Source: Hoeflea sp. | Lineage (GTDB): Bacteria > Pseudomonadota > Alphaproteobacteria > Rhizobiales > Rhizobiaceae | NCBI RefSeq assembly: GCF_030682515.1 | Contig: NZ_JAUXOD010000064.1 | Span: forward strand, 1-64,000 | Direction of reading: 5' to 3' | DNA length: 64,000 bases | Shown here: positions 38,017 through 47,122 of the stretch, piece by piece | How positions within the stretch are numbered: the first letter of the stretch is position 1 | Layout: each line of letters starts with the position of its first letter | Program-made: the position numbers and the translations under genes | Notes under the pieces: model-generated | The model's database searches: none | Seen by the model: the letters and a program-made list of their open reading frames with translations, nothing else | Told to the model about the DNA's origin: nothing

Positions 38017-38054
38017 GGCGGTCTCTCCGGTTTGTCCCGTCTAATGTGGGGGCG

Positions 38055-38894
38055 TTACTCAGCCGGCGCAAGCCGAGCCGCGCGGACGCCGGTGGCAAGC
38101 CCCCGCACCATGGTGGCCACACTCTCGACGGTGTCGATGGTCGCGGCCCCCTTGGCGTCAAGCGTGTTGGCGATCTGGTTGACGATCGCGGTGCCCACCA
38201 CCACGCCGTCGGCGGACTGGCCGATGGCGCGGGCCTGTTCGGCGGTCTTCACCCCGAAGCCAACGCAGACCGGCAGGCTGGTATGGCTCTTGATCCGGTC
38301 GACCGCAAGATTGACCTTGGTCGTGTCAGCGATGGCCGATCCGGTGATGCCCGTCATCGAGACATAATAGACAAAGCCCGACGTATTGGAGAGCACCCGC
38401 GGCAGCCGCTTGTCGTCCGTGGTCGGCGTCGCCAGCCGGATGAAGTTGAGCCCGGCGCGGAGCGCGGGCAGGCACAGTTCCTCGTCCATCTCCGGCGGCA
38501 GGTCGACCACGATCAGCCCGTCGATGCCGGCCTCGCGCGCATCCACCAGGAACCGCTCGACGCCATAGATGTAGATCGGGTTGTAATAGCCCATCAGCAC
38601 GATCGGCGTCTCGTTGTCGCCCTTGCGGAAGTCTTGCGCCAGCTTGAGCGTCTTTTTCAGCGTCTGCCCGCCCTTCAAGGCCCGTTGTCCGGCCATCTGG
38701 ATCGCCGGGCCGTCGGCCATCGGATCGGAAAACGGCATCCCGAGTTCGATCACGTCGGAACCGGCGCCGGGCAGCGCCTGCATGATCCTGAGCGAGGTGT
38801 CGTAATCCGGGTCGCCGCCCATGAAATAGGTCACCAGCGCCGGCCGGCCCTCGGCCTTGAGTTTGTCGAACCGTGTGTCGATGCGTGTGGTCAT
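38055..38894 (-). CDS. trpA: Tryptophan synthase alpha subunit
   Basis: TrpA cleaves indole-glycerol phosphate and passes indole to TrpB. The 279-residue barrel has the catalytic Glu in [14 protein letters not shown] and Asp in VVDLPPEM. I start at MTTRIDTRF (ATG at 38892-38894), two bases after the trpB stop; the longer frame to 38957 lies inside trpB. No trpE, trpD or trpC is present in the window, consistent with split trp genes in rhizobia. Confidence 0.96.
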   Translation of the reverse strand: MTTRIDTRFDKLKAEGRPALVTYFMGGDPDYDTSLRIMQALPGAGSDVIELGMPFSDPMADGPAIQMAGQRALKGGQTLKKTLKLAQDFRKGDNETPIVLMGYYNPIYIYGVERFLVDAREAGIDGLIVVDLPPEMDEELCLPALRAGLNFIRLATPTTDDKRLPRVLSNTSGFVYYVSMTGITGSAIADTTKVNLAVDRIKSHTSLPVCVGFGVKTAEQARAIGQSADGVVVGTAIVNQIANTLDAKGAATIDTVESVATMVRGLATGVRAARLAPAE

Positions 38895-38896
38895 GA

Positions 38897-40117
38897 TCAG
38901 AGCTCCACCCCGAGGATCTTGCCGACAGTGAAGATGTCCTTGTCGCCGCGGCCGCACAGGTTCATCACGATGATCTGGTCCTTGCCCATCTTCGGCGCGC
39001 GCTTGATCACTTCGGCGAGCGCGTGGCTGGGCTCCAGCGCCGGGATGATGCCCTCGAGACGGGTGAGAAGCTGGAAGGCTTCAAGCGCCTCGGTGTCCAT
39101 GATCGGCACATATTCGACCCGGCCCGAATCCTTGAGCCAGGAATGCTCCGGCCCGATGCCGGGATAATCGAGGCCGGCCGAGATCGAATGGCCTTCCTTG
39201 ATCTGGCCGTCGCCGTCCTGCAGCAGGTAGGTGCGGTTGCCATGCAGCACGCCGGGCGATCCGGCGGTGAGCGAGGCGCAATGCTCCTCGCCGTCGAGCC
39301 CCTTGCCGCCGGCCTCGACGCCGACGATCTGCACGTCCTTGTCATCGAGAAAGGGGTGGAACAGGCCGATGGCGTTGGAGCCGCCGCCCACGGCCGCCAC
39401 CAGCATGTCGGGCAGGCGGCCTTCCATGGCCAGCATCTGCTCGCGGGATTCCTGGCCGATCACCGACTGGAAGGTGCGCACCATCTCCGGATAGGGATGC
39501 GGACCCGCCGCCGTGCCGATCAGGTAATAGGTGTCGTCGACATTGGTGACCCAGTCGCGAAGCGCCTCGTTCATGGCGTCCTTCAGCGTGCCGTGGCCGG
39601 AAGTGACCGGGTGCACCTTGGCGCCCAAGAGCTTCATGCGGAACACGTTGGGCGCCTGGCGCTGCACGTCGGTGGCGCCCATATAGACCTCGCACGGATA
39701 GCCGAAGCGCGCCGCCACCGTGGCCGAGGCGACGCCGTGCTGGCCGGCGCCGGTTTCGGCGATGATGCGGGTCTTGCCCATGCGCTTGGCCAGCAGGATC
39801 TGCCCCACGCAATTGTTGATCTTGTGCGATCCGGTGTGGTTGAGCTCGTCGCGCTTGAAATAGACCTTGGCCCCGCCCAGGTGCTCGGTCAGCCGCTCGG
39901 CGAAATACATCGGCGACGGCCGCCCGGTGTAATGGGTGTTCAGATGCTCGAGCTCGGCGCGGAAGCCCGGATCGGCCTTGGCCCTTGTCCACTCTTCCTC
40001 CAGCTCGAGGATCAGCGGCATCAGGGTTTCGGCCACGAACCGGCCGCCGAAAATGCCGAACATGCCCTGGTCGTCGGGCCCGGTGCGGAAGGAATTCGGA
40101 TGGGTTGTCTGGTTCAA
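38897..40117 (-). CDS. trpB: Tryptophan synthase beta subunit
   Basis: TrpB joins indole and serine with pyridoxal phosphate. The 406-residue product has the PLP lysine Lys99 ([11 protein letters not shown]), the phosphate-binding GGGSNAIG loop and the conserved GRFVAETL start region. It is one base from trpF and two from trpA, so the three are translated together. Confidence 0.97.
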   Translation of the reverse strand: MNQTTHPNSFRTGPDDQGMFGIFGGRFVAETLMPLILELEEEWTRAKADPGFRAELEHLNTHYTGRPSPMYFAERLTEHLGGAKVYFKRDELNHTGSHKINNCVGQILLAKRMGKTRIIAETGAGQHGVASATVAARFGYPCEVYMGATDVQRQAPNVFRMKLLGAKVHPVTSGHGTLKDAMNEALRDWVTNVDDTYYLIGTAAGPHPYPEMVRTFQSVIGQESREQMLAMEGRLPDMLVAAVGGGSNAIGLFHPFLDDKDVQIVGVEAGGKGLDGEEHCASLTAGSPGVLHGNRTYLLQDGDGQIKEGHSISAGLDYPGIGPEHSWLKDSGRVEYVPIMDTEALEAFQLLTRLEGIIPALEPSHALAEVIKRAPKMGKDQIIVMNLCGRGDKDIFTVGKILGVEL

Positions 40118-40118
40118 T

Positions 40119-40787
40119 TCACTTACTCCTCAAACCGTCCATTTCGGCCTCGCGAACCGCCCGGACAAAATCGTCCATCAGGGTGGGATCCTTGACGCCC
40201 GGCGCGCTTTCGACGCCGGACGAGACATCGACCATGGTCGCACCGCTGATGCGGAGCGCCTCGCCGACATTGTCTTTCGTCAATCCACCCGAAAGCATGT
40301 AACTAACGCTGCCGTCAAGCGTGGCAAGAAGCCGCCAGTCGAAGCTCACGCCGTTGCCGCCCGGCAGGTCCGAGCCTTTCGGCGGCTTGGCGTCAAACAG
40401 GAACCGGTCGGCAAGGCCCTTGTAGGAAACTATCCGGTCAAGATCATGGGCCTCGCGGATGGCGAAGGCCTTCATCACCGGAAGTCCGAACCGGGCCTTC
40501 AGCCCGGCCACCCGCTCCGGGCTTTCCTCGCCATGCAATTGCAGCCAGTCGGGCTTCATGGTGGCGACGATCTCGTCAAGCCCGGCATCGTCCAAGTCGA
40601 CGGTAACCGCCACGGTCTGAAGGCCGCGCGCCTGCGCGAGACGCGCGAGCGCGGCCGCCGTCTCGACCGAGACATTCCGCGGGCTCTTCGCAAAGAAGAT
40701 GAATCCCGCCATGTCCGCGTTGAGGTCAGCCGCGCGATCCACCGCGTCGGGCGTGCTCAGGCCGCAAATCTTGATGGTTGCTGTCAT
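40119..40787 (-). CDS. trpF: Phosphoribosylanthranilate isomerase
   Basis: TrpF converts phosphoribosylanthranilate to CdRP in tryptophan synthesis. The 222-residue barrel has the catalytic Cys of [10 protein letters not shown] near the start and the Asp in the VTVDLDDAG region, and ends with the phosphate-binding [10 protein letters not shown] segment. It is the first gene of the trpFBA-accD-folC run. The 90 bp to the upstream peptidase gene show no attenuator-like Trp-codon leader. Confidence 0.95.
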   Translation of the reverse strand: MTATIKICGLSTPDAVDRAADLNADMAGFIFFAKSPRNVSVETAAALARLAQARGLQTVAVTVDLDDAGLDEIVATMKPDWLQLHGEESPERVAGLKARFGLPVMKAFAIREAHDLDRIVSYKGLADRFLFDAKPPKGSDLPGGNGVSFDWRLLATLDGSVSYMLSGGLTKDNVGEALRISGATMVDVSSGVESAPGVKDPTLMDDFVRAVREAEMDGLRSK

Positions 40788-40877
40788 GGCGGCTGACGTC
40801 GCACAAATCGGTGCGGGAGTCGAGATAGGGGGGCCGGATAGCGCCGATCCGGAACAAATGGAACATCGTGACTCGGG

Positions 40878-41624
40878 CTAGAATGTCACGGCAAACAGCC
40901 GCGAACCGTTCTGCTTGAGCCAGCGCTTGGCTTCCTTGGTGCGCGGGCAGAGCGCGGTGCAGGTGGCCCAGAAGTCCGGCCCGTGGTTCATTTCTTTGAG
41001 ATGCGCCACCTCGTGGGCGGCGAGATAATCGATCACGAACACCGGCGCCATGGCGATGCGCCAGGAAAACGACAGATTGCCGTCCGAGGTGCAGGAGCCC
41101 CAGCGGCTCCTGGTGTCCTTGTAGGCGATGGCGCGCACCGGCTTGCCGAGCGTCGCGGCGTGGTGGCGGACCATGGGGTCGAGCTCGTGCCGCGCGACTT
41201 TCTTGAGATGATCGGACACCCGCCGTCCGACATGCTCGGGCGAGCCCGAGACCATCAGCGTGGGCTGGCCGTCGATCTCCGTCTCTTCGGCGAGACCCCG
41301 CAGCTTGCCGGTCATCTCTATCCGGTGATCGACGCCGCGGATGGCGATCATCCGGTCCTGCGCCAGCGGACCGGCATCGGGCACGCGCGCCAGCCGGGTC
41401 ATCAGCCAGCCATGGTGACGGGTGAGAAATTCGTCGATCTCCCGAGCCGGCAGTCCGCGCGGGATGGTGAGCTTCAGCGCCTGCCCGCCCGGCTCGATCC
41501 TGAGCGTCATCCGTGTCGCCCGCGCGTTCTCGCGAATGATGAGCGGCAGCGCGCGCCCATTGACCGTCACCGCCGCGGGACGGGGCGTGGAGCTTTTCGG
41601 GGAGGAGCGGCCAAATCCGAACAT
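40878..41624 (-). CDS. YgjP-like (DUF45) zinc metallopeptidase
   Basis: This 248-residue cytoplasmic protein has the YgjP/WLM-type zinc-binding signature HEVAHLKEMNH followed by the third ligand region near GPDFWATC. A SRWGSCTSDG segment upstream is also diagnostic. The substrate is unknown; YgjP of E. coli is described as a minor metallopeptidase or nucleotide-related protein, and I do not assign one. It lies upstream of trpF on the same strand. Confidence 0.87.
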   Translation of the reverse strand: MFGFGRSSPKSSTPRPAAVTVNGRALPLIIRENARATRMTLRIEPGGQALKLTIPRGLPAREIDEFLTRHHGWLMTRLARVPDAGPLAQDRMIAIRGVDHRIEMTGKLRGLAEETEIDGQPTLMVSGSPEHVGRRVSDHLKKVARHELDPMVRHHAATLGKPVRAIAYKDTRSRWGSCTSDGNLSFSWRIAMAPVFVIDYLAAHEVAHLKEMNHGPDFWATCTALCPRTKEAKRWLKQNGSRLFAVTF

Positions 41625-41685
41625 GAAGTGGGTTTTATCCGATTCGCCGGGCGCGAAAGCCTGAAAATGCCCTCATCCAGGCAAC

Positions 41686-41715
41686 AAAAAAGCGGCGCTC
41701 TCGAAAGAACGCCGC
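41686..41715 (-). terminator. Rho-independent terminator after DUF2852 gene
   Basis: On the minus strand a GCGGCG-T-TCT stem pairs with AGA-G-CGCCGC around a TTCG tetraloop, followed by six T bases. It lies 22 bp past the DUF2852 gene and before the peptidase gene. Confidence 0.92.
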
Positions 41716-41737
41716 CGGGTCTTGCAGGCTGTGGCAA

Positions 41738-42172
41738 TCAGCCGTCGATTTCGGGAACCGAGCCGGATTTGCGGGCCTTGTTCTGGCTGGCCTCGCGGGC
41801 CGCCATGAACTGCTCGAACTCGGTGCGGTCGCGCGCCATGCGCAGGTCGCGCATATGCTGGTCGAATTCGCGGCGCATCTCGTCAAGCTTCTTGCGCTCT
41901 TCGTCAAGCCGCGACAGCTCTTCGTCGCGCCAGGCGTCAAAGGCCACGTTGCCGCTGCCGCTTGTGCGCATGCCGTGGCGGTTCCGGCGCAGCGAGGACG
42001 CAAATCCGTCCGTTGCGCGGTTGACATCGGCCTTGAAGGCGTCGAGCCGGTCGCCCCAGAGAATGTAGGCGAGCATGGCCAGGCCCAGCGGCCAGAAAAC
42101 CATGAAGCCCAAGACCATCAAGGCGATGGTTGCGGGCGTCCAGGCGGGACGGATCAATGCGGTCTGTGTCAT
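41738..42172 (-). CDS. DUF2852 membrane protein
   Basis: This 144-residue protein has one or two membrane-spanning segments at about residues 14-39 and a long charged coiled-coil-like tail (Arg/Glu/Asp-rich, about 75-130) reaching into the cytoplasm. It matches the DUF2852 family common in Rhizobiales. Function unknown. It is transcribed alone with its own terminator. Confidence 0.82.
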   Translation of the reverse strand: MTQTALIRPAWTPATIALMVLGFMVFWPLGLAMLAYILWGDRLDAFKADVNRATDGFASSLRRNRHGMRTSGSGNVAFDAWRDEELSRLDEERKKLDEMRREFDQHMRDLRMARDRTEFEQFMAAREASQNKARKSGSVPEIDG

Positions 42173-42331
42173 CGGTCATTACCTCATCTCGTGAGGGAAG
42201 CGGGGATCGTTCCCTGGTGGATTTGATGTGGTATGGGCCGGAGCGCGATTCAAGAAACCGCCCGCAGGAAACCGTTATCCCTCTGTATTTGCGAGGAATA
42301 ATCAATCGCTCAAACGGGACTCAAATCCGGA

Positions 42332-43615
42332 TCAGCCGCCGAGGCCGCCCTTGATGAGCTTCGGCGCGGCTTTCCTGGCGCGGTTGGAGCGGGCGTGGGT
42401 GCGGATGAAATCCAAAATCCGCGGCGCGATCTCCGAGCGGAAGCGCGAGCCATTGAACACGCCGTAATGGCCGACCTTCGGCTGAACATAGTGGTAGCGC
42501 ATGTCCTCGGGGATGTTGGTGCAGATGGTCTGCGCGGCCTGGGTCTGGCCGAGGCCCGAAATGTCGTCGTTCTCGCCCTCGACCGTCAGCAGCGCGACCT
42601 TGCGGATCGCCGTGGTGTCGACCTTGCGGCCGCGATGCATCATCTCGCCCTTGGGCAGCGAATGCTTGATGAACACGGTGTCGATGGTCTGCAGATAGAA
42701 TTCCGAGGTCATGTCCATGACCGCGAGATACTCGTCGTAGAAGTCCCGGTGCCGCTCGGCCGAATCGCCGTCATTCTTGACCAGGTGCAGGTAGAAATCC
42801 TTCTGCGCGATCATGTGGCGGTCGAGGTTCATGGTCATGAAGCCGGACAATTGCAGAAAGCCGGGGTAGACCGAGCGGGTGAAGCCCGGCAGCGGCCACG
42901 GCACCTGCATGATGACATTGTCCTCGAACCACTCGATCGGCTTGGTCTGGGCGAGCTCATTGACACCGGTCGGATTGATGCGCGTGTCGATCGGTCCGCC
43001 CATCAGCGTCATCGACGAGGGCGCGAATGTGTCGCCGCTCTCTTCCATGATGGCGACCGCGGCCAGAACGGGCACCGAGGGCTGGCACACGGCGACCACA
43101 TGGGTGTCGGGTCCGAGCGCATGCAGCATGGAAATGACGTAGTCGATATAGTCATCGAGGTCGAAGCGGCCGTCGGTGACGGGCACCATGCGGGCGTCGG
43201 TCCAGTCGGTGATATAGACCTCGGCCTTGGGCAGCAGGGCCTCGACCGTGCCGCGCAGCAGGGTCGCGTAGTGGCCCGACATCGGCGCCACGATCAGGAT
43301 CTTCGGATCGGGGCGGTGATTGTCGGGAAGCGCCCGCTCGAAATGGATCAGGTTGCAGAACGGCCGCGACCAGACGATTTTCTCGTGCACGGACACCTTG
43401 CCGGTGTTGAGCGAGGTCTGATCAAGCCCGAAGGCCGGCTTGCCGTAGCGGCGGGTGGTGCGCTCGAACAGTTCGAACCCGGCGCCCATGGCGCGGCCGA
43501 ACGGCGTGTGGGCAATCGGGTTGATCGGATTGCGGAAGGCCAGGCGCATCGCGTCGGCATAGGCGCGCATCGGCGCGACGGCCGCATGGTTGAGCTCATA
43601 CATCTGATAGAACAT
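42332..43615 (-). CDS. phaZ: Intracellular PHB depolymerase
   Basis: PhaZ degrades stored polyhydroxybutyrate inside the cell. The 427-residue product has the unusual lipase box with a cysteine nucleophile, Cys177 (VAVCQPSVPVL), as in the Ralstonia PhaZ1 family, and a C-terminal His-containing GHYGVFNGSRF. No signal peptide, consistent with granule location. A perfect TTGTTGCA-T-TGCAACAA palindrome lies 121 bp upstream and may be the PhaR/AniA operator. Confidence 0.92.
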   Translation of the reverse strand: MFYQMYELNHAAVAPMRAYADAMRLAFRNPINPIAHTPFGRAMGAGFELFERTTRRYGKPAFGLDQTSLNTGKVSVHEKIVWSRPFCNLIHFERALPDNHRPDPKILIVAPMSGHYATLLRGTVEALLPKAEVYITDWTDARMVPVTDGRFDLDDYIDYVISMLHALGPDTHVVAVCQPSVPVLAAVAIMEESGDTFAPSSMTLMGGPIDTRINPTGVNELAQTKPIEWFEDNVIMQVPWPLPGFTRSVYPGFLQLSGFMTMNLDRHMIAQKDFYLHLVKNDGDSAERHRDFYDEYLAVMDMTSEFYLQTIDTVFIKHSLPKGEMMHRGRKVDTTAIRKVALLTVEGENDDISGLGQTQAAQTICTNIPEDMRYHYVQPKVGHYGVFNGSRFRSEIAPRILDFIRTHARSNRARKAAPKLIKGGLGG

Positions 43616-43735
43616 GATTCAATCGCCTCTTTCTCCGGCAGCCCAGCTGCCAGGTCCCCGCCATCATGCATGCCATTTCCTTTAAGGAGTCTGACTTGAC
43701 GCAGCGCGCAAATGGTAAACGAGCCTATCATGCTT

Positions 43736-43752
43736 TTGTTGCATTGCAACAA
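43736..43752 (-). promoter_or_regulatory. Perfect 17-bp palindrome upstream of phaZ
   Basis: TTGTTGCA-T-TGCAACAA has perfect 8-bp arms around one base. TGCA-rich palindromes are the style bound by PhaR (AniA), the PHB-sensing repressor of alphaproteobacteria. It lies in the 305-bp gap 43616-43920 between divergent phaZ and the DegT-type gene and could serve either, but phaZ is the better match by function. Nothing else was recognised in the gap. Confidence 0.55.
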
Positions 43753-43920
43753 CACAACCTGTCGAATCAGGGCGTTTACGACCAATGGGCCGGACGCGGG
43801 CGATCTGACAGGGCCCGGGCCATTGTCCATTGTCCCTATGCATGACGCGGAACTGGCAGTAGGGCCTGGTCGGGTCCCGGCCTAAATCGGAGCGAGCCAC
43901 GCGTCCGAGGAGCCAAGCCG

Positions 43921-45120
43921 TTGAAACCGTTTACGGGCAGTTTTACCCAGCAGGAAGCCCTGGATGACGAGGTCGTCGCCGCGGCCGCCCAGGTGCTCAG
44001 ATCCGGCCGGCTGCACCGCTACAACACCGCTGCCGGGGAACTCTCGAAAGCCTCCGAGCTCGAACAGGCCTATGCGGCCTATCAGGGCGCGCGCTACTGC
44101 CTGGCCTGCGCATCGGGCGGCTATGCCATGGCGATCGCGCTGCGCGCGGCGGGCCTGAAGGCCGGCGAAAGCGTGCTCACCAACGGCTTCACGCTCGCGC
44201 CCGTGCCCGGCGCCATCGCCTCGGCCGGGGGCAGGCCGGTTCTGGTCGAGATCACCGAGGACCTGGTGATCGACCTGGATGATCTGGACCGCAAGGCCCG
44301 TTCCACCGGCGCGCGGTTCCTGCTGTTGTCCAACATGCGCGGGCATCTGGCCGACATGGACCGGCTCGCCGATCTCGTGCGCCGCCATTCCATGATCCTG
44401 ATCGAGGACTGCGCCCACACCATGGGGGCTGCCTGGAACGGCCGCAAGAGCGGCAATTTCGGCCTTGCCGGCTGTTTCTCGACCCAGACCTACAAGCATC
44501 TCAACTCCGGCGAGGGCGGCCTGCTCACCTCCGACGATCCGGACTTCATGGCCCGCGCCATCCTGCTGTCGGGCTCCTACATGCTCTATGAGCGCCACGG
44601 CGCGGCCCCATCGCCCGAGGTGTTCGAGCGGATCCGGCTCGAAACGCCCAACATGTCCGGCCGCATGGACAATCTGCGCGCCGCTATCCTGCTGCCGCAG
44701 CTCGCGCGCCTCGACGACAGCATCGCCCGCTGGAACGAGCGCTACAGGGCGGTCGAGGATGGCCTCGAGCAGGTGGAAGGCCTGGTCCTGCCCCGGCGTC
44801 CCGAGGCTGAGCTTTATGTCGGCAGCTCCCTCCAGTTCCGCCTGCCCGGCCTGTCCCGGTCAGGCGCCGAGGCCTTCGTCGGAGCCTGCAAGGCGCACGG
44901 CGTCGAGCTGAAATGGTTCGGCGCGTCCGATCCCGTGGCGTTCACCTCCAACCACCACAGCTGGCGCTATGTCGACCCACAGCTGCTGCCCGAAACCGAC
45001 CGGGTTCTGTCGACCCTGTTCGACATGCGCCTGCCGCTGACCTTCACCCTGGAGGAATGCCGCCACATTGCCTCCGTCATCGCCCATTGCGCCCGCGGAC
45101 TTTCGCCTGAAGCCGCATAG
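43921..45120 (+). CDS. DegT/DnrJ/EryC1-type PLP aminotransferase
   Basis: This 399-residue fold-type I aminotransferase has the PLP-binding Lys192 (STQTYKHLNSGEGG), Asp163 (LIEDCAHTMGA) and the sugar-aminotransferase-like ordering of motifs. Members usually aminate nucleotide-bound keto-sugars, but no sugar-biosynthesis genes are nearby and the substrate is unknown. The start appears to be TTG at 43921, with GAGGAG nine bases upstream and no better ATG. It lies just upstream of xsc in the same direction, but putative TauR sites in the 169-bp gap suggest a separate unit. Confidence 0.8.
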   Translation: MKPFTGSFTQQEALDDEVVAAAAQVLRSGRLHRYNTAAGELSKASELEQAYAAYQGARYCLACASGGYAMAIALRAAGLKAGESVLTNGFTLAPVPGAIASAGGRPVLVEITEDLVIDLDDLDRKARSTGARFLLLSNMRGHLADMDRLADLVRRHSMILIEDCAHTMGAAWNGRKSGNFGLAGCFSTQTYKHLNSGEGGLLTSDDPDFMARAILLSGSYMLYERHGAAPSPEVFERIRLETPNMSGRMDNLRAAILLPQLARLDDSIARWNERYRAVEDGLEQVEGLVLPRRPEAELYVGSSLQFRLPGLSRSGAEAFVGACKAHGVELKWFGASDPVAFTSNHHSWRYVDPQLLPETDRVLSTLFDMRLPLTFTLEECRHIASVIAHCARGLSPEAA

Positions 45121-45206
45121 ATCCCGCCGGTTTGTTGCCCGTCTTGGCCCAAACCAGCCGGGATTCCGCGGGCTAGAGTGGCCCGGCGCTCATGCGATGG
45201 ATCGAT

Positions 45207-45238
45207 CTGGCGTAGCCAAGCCACCAATCTGGCACTAG
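45207..45238 (+). promoter_or_regulatory. CTGG direct repeats before xsc (putative TauR operator)
   Basis: ATCTGGCGTAG and ATCTGGCACTAG begin with the same CTGGC, and the second starts 22 bp after the first, two helix turns. TauR of Rhodobacter binds CTGGAC-type direct repeats, so these are operator candidates (inference). They lie about 52-83 bp before the xsc ATG. Confidence 0.5.
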
Positions 45239-45289
45239 AGCTAATCGGGCCAGTTGTGGTTTCTAGCCCTCAACAAGGAGGATTGTCCC

Positions 45290-47074
45290 ATGCCCAGAAT
45301 GACCACCGAGGAAGCTTTCGTCAAAGTTCTGCAGATGCACGGAATCGAGCATGCCTTCGGCATCATCGGATCCGCCATGATGCCGGTGTCCGATCTCTTC
45401 CCCAAGGCCGGGATCACCTTCTGGGACTGCGCTCATGAGACCAATGCCGGGCTGATGTGCGATGGCTACATCCGCACCACCGGCAAGATGGCGATGGCGA
45501 TCGCCCAGAACGGCCCGGGCGTCACCGGCTTCGTCACCCCGGTCAAGACCGCCTACTGGAACCACACGCCGATGCTGCTGATCACCCCGCAGGCGGCCAA
45601 CAAGACCATCGGCCAGGGCGGGTTCCAGGAAATGGAGCAGATGCGGCTGTTTGCCGATTGCGTCTGCTACCAGGAGGAAGTGCGCGATCCCTCCCGCATT
45701 CCCGAAGTCCTGAACCGCGTCATCATGAAGGCCTGGCGCGGCTCGGCGCCGGCGCAGATGAACATTCCCCGCGACATGTGGACCCAGGTGATCGATGTCG
45801 AGCTGCCGCAGGTGGTCCGCTTCGAGCGCCCCGCCGGCGGCGAACAGGCGATCGCGAAAGCCGCCGAGCTGCTGTCGAAGGCGCGGTTCCCGGTCATCCT
45901 CTCGGGCGCCGGCGTGGTGCTCTCGGGCGCGATTCCCGATCTGGTCAGGCTCGCCGAGCGCCTCGACGCGCCGGTCTGCTCCAACTACCAGCACAATGAC
46001 AGTTTCCCCGGCTCGCACCCGCTTGCCGTCGGGCCGCTCGGCTACAACGGCTCGAAGGCCGCCATGGAGCTGATCGCCAAGGCCGATGTCGTGCTCGCGC
46101 TCGGCACAAGGCTCAACCCGTTCTCGACGTTGCCGGGCTACGGCATCGACTACTGGCCCAAGACCGCCGACGTCATCCAGGTCGACATCAATGCCGACCG
46201 CATCGGCCTCACCAAGAAGGTCACCGTCGGCATCGAAGGCGATGCCGCCAAGGTCGCCCGCGCCATCCTGGCCCAGCTGTCCGGCACCGCCGGCGATGCG
46301 GACCGCGAGGACCGCCGCAACCTTGTGTCGCTGACCAAGTCGCGCTGGGCGCAGGAACTCTCCTCGCTCGACCACGAGGACGATGATCCTGGCACGGTCT
46401 GGAACGAGGAATCGCGCAAGCGCGACGCGGAACTGATGTCGCCGCGCCAGGCCTGGCGCGCCATCCAGGCAGGACTGCCGAAGAACGCCATCATCTCCTC
46501 CGACATCGGCAACAACTGCGCCATCGGCAACGCCTATCCGACCTTCGAAGAGGGCCGCAAATATCTGGCGCCCGGCCTGTTCGGTCCGTGCGGCTACGGA
46601 TTCCCGTCGATCCTCGGCGCCAAGATCGGCCAGCCGGACATTCCGGTGGTGGGTTTTGCCGGCGACGGCGCCTTCGGCATCTCCATGAACGAAATGACCG
46701 CCTGCGGCCGCGAGAACTGGCCGGCGATCACCATGGTGATCTTCCGCAACTACCAGTGGGGCGCCGAAAAGCGCAACACGACGCTCTGGTACGACGACAA
46801 TTTCGTCGGCACCGAACTCGACCGCGACACGTCCTATGCGAAGATCGCCGAGGCCTGCGGCGCCAGGGGAGTCGTCGTCAGGGACCAGCAGGGCCTGACC
46901 GAGGAACTCGCCAAGGCCGTCGAGCGGCAGATGCAGAAGGGCGAGACCACCTTCATCGAGGTCCTGCTCAACCAGGAACTGGGCGAACCCTTCCGCCGCG
47001 ACGCCATGAAGAAGCCGGTCGTCGTCGCCGGCATCAGCCGCGACGACATGCGCCCGCAGCAGGGCGCTCTCTGA
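45290..47074 (+). CDS. xsc: Sulfoacetaldehyde acetyltransferase
   Basis: Xsc converts sulfoacetaldehyde and phosphate to acetyl phosphate and sulfite, the desulfonation step of taurine degradation. The 594-residue thiamine-diphosphate enzyme has the activating Glu50 (CAHETNAG) and the ThDP/Mg motif GDG at 458-460 with Asn487 (RNYQWG). I start at the ATG at 45290, eight bases after AAGGAGGA; the frame upstream to 45254 includes the ribosome site. The product needs Pta and a sulfite exit or oxidation route, neither of which is in the window. Confidence 0.95.
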   Translation: MPRMTTEEAFVKVLQMHGIEHAFGIIGSAMMPVSDLFPKAGITFWDCAHETNAGLMCDGYIRTTGKMAMAIAQNGPGVTGFVTPVKTAYWNHTPMLLITPQAANKTIGQGGFQEMEQMRLFADCVCYQEEVRDPSRIPEVLNRVIMKAWRGSAPAQMNIPRDMWTQVIDVELPQVVRFERPAGGEQAIAKAAELLSKARFPVILSGAGVVLSGAIPDLVRLAERLDAPVCSNYQHNDSFPGSHPLAVGPLGYNGSKAAMELIAKADVVLALGTRLNPFSTLPGYGIDYWPKTADVIQVDINADRIGLTKKVTVGIEGDAAKVARAILAQLSGTAGDADREDRRNLVSLTKSRWAQELSSLDHEDDDPGTVWNEESRKRDAELMSPRQAWRAIQAGLPKNAIISSDIGNNCAIGNAYPTFEEGRKYLAPGLFGPCGYGFPSILGAKIGQPDIPVVGFAGDGAFGISMNEMTACGRENWPAITMVIFRNYQWGAEKRNTTLWYDDNFVGTELDRDTSYAKIAEACGARGVVVRDQQGLTEELAKAVERQMQKGETTFIEVLLNQELGEPFRRDAMKKPVVVAGISRDDMRPQQGAL

Positions 47075-47095
47075 ACGCACCTGCGCCACTCCGGG

Positions 47096-47121
47096 AAGGG
47101 CCGCGCTTCGACGCGGCCCTT
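47096..47121. terminator. Hairpin between convergent xsc and tauR
   Basis: AAGGGCCGCG pairs perfectly with CGCGGCCCTT around a six-base loop, 21 bp after xsc and touching the tauR end. It has no long T-run on either strand but is placed to stop transcription from both sides. Confidence 0.7.
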
Positions 47122-47122
47122 G

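Noticed and set aside
40788..40877. Tryptophan attenuator before trpF
   Set aside because: No short leader peptide rich in Trp codons and no terminator/antiterminator pair.
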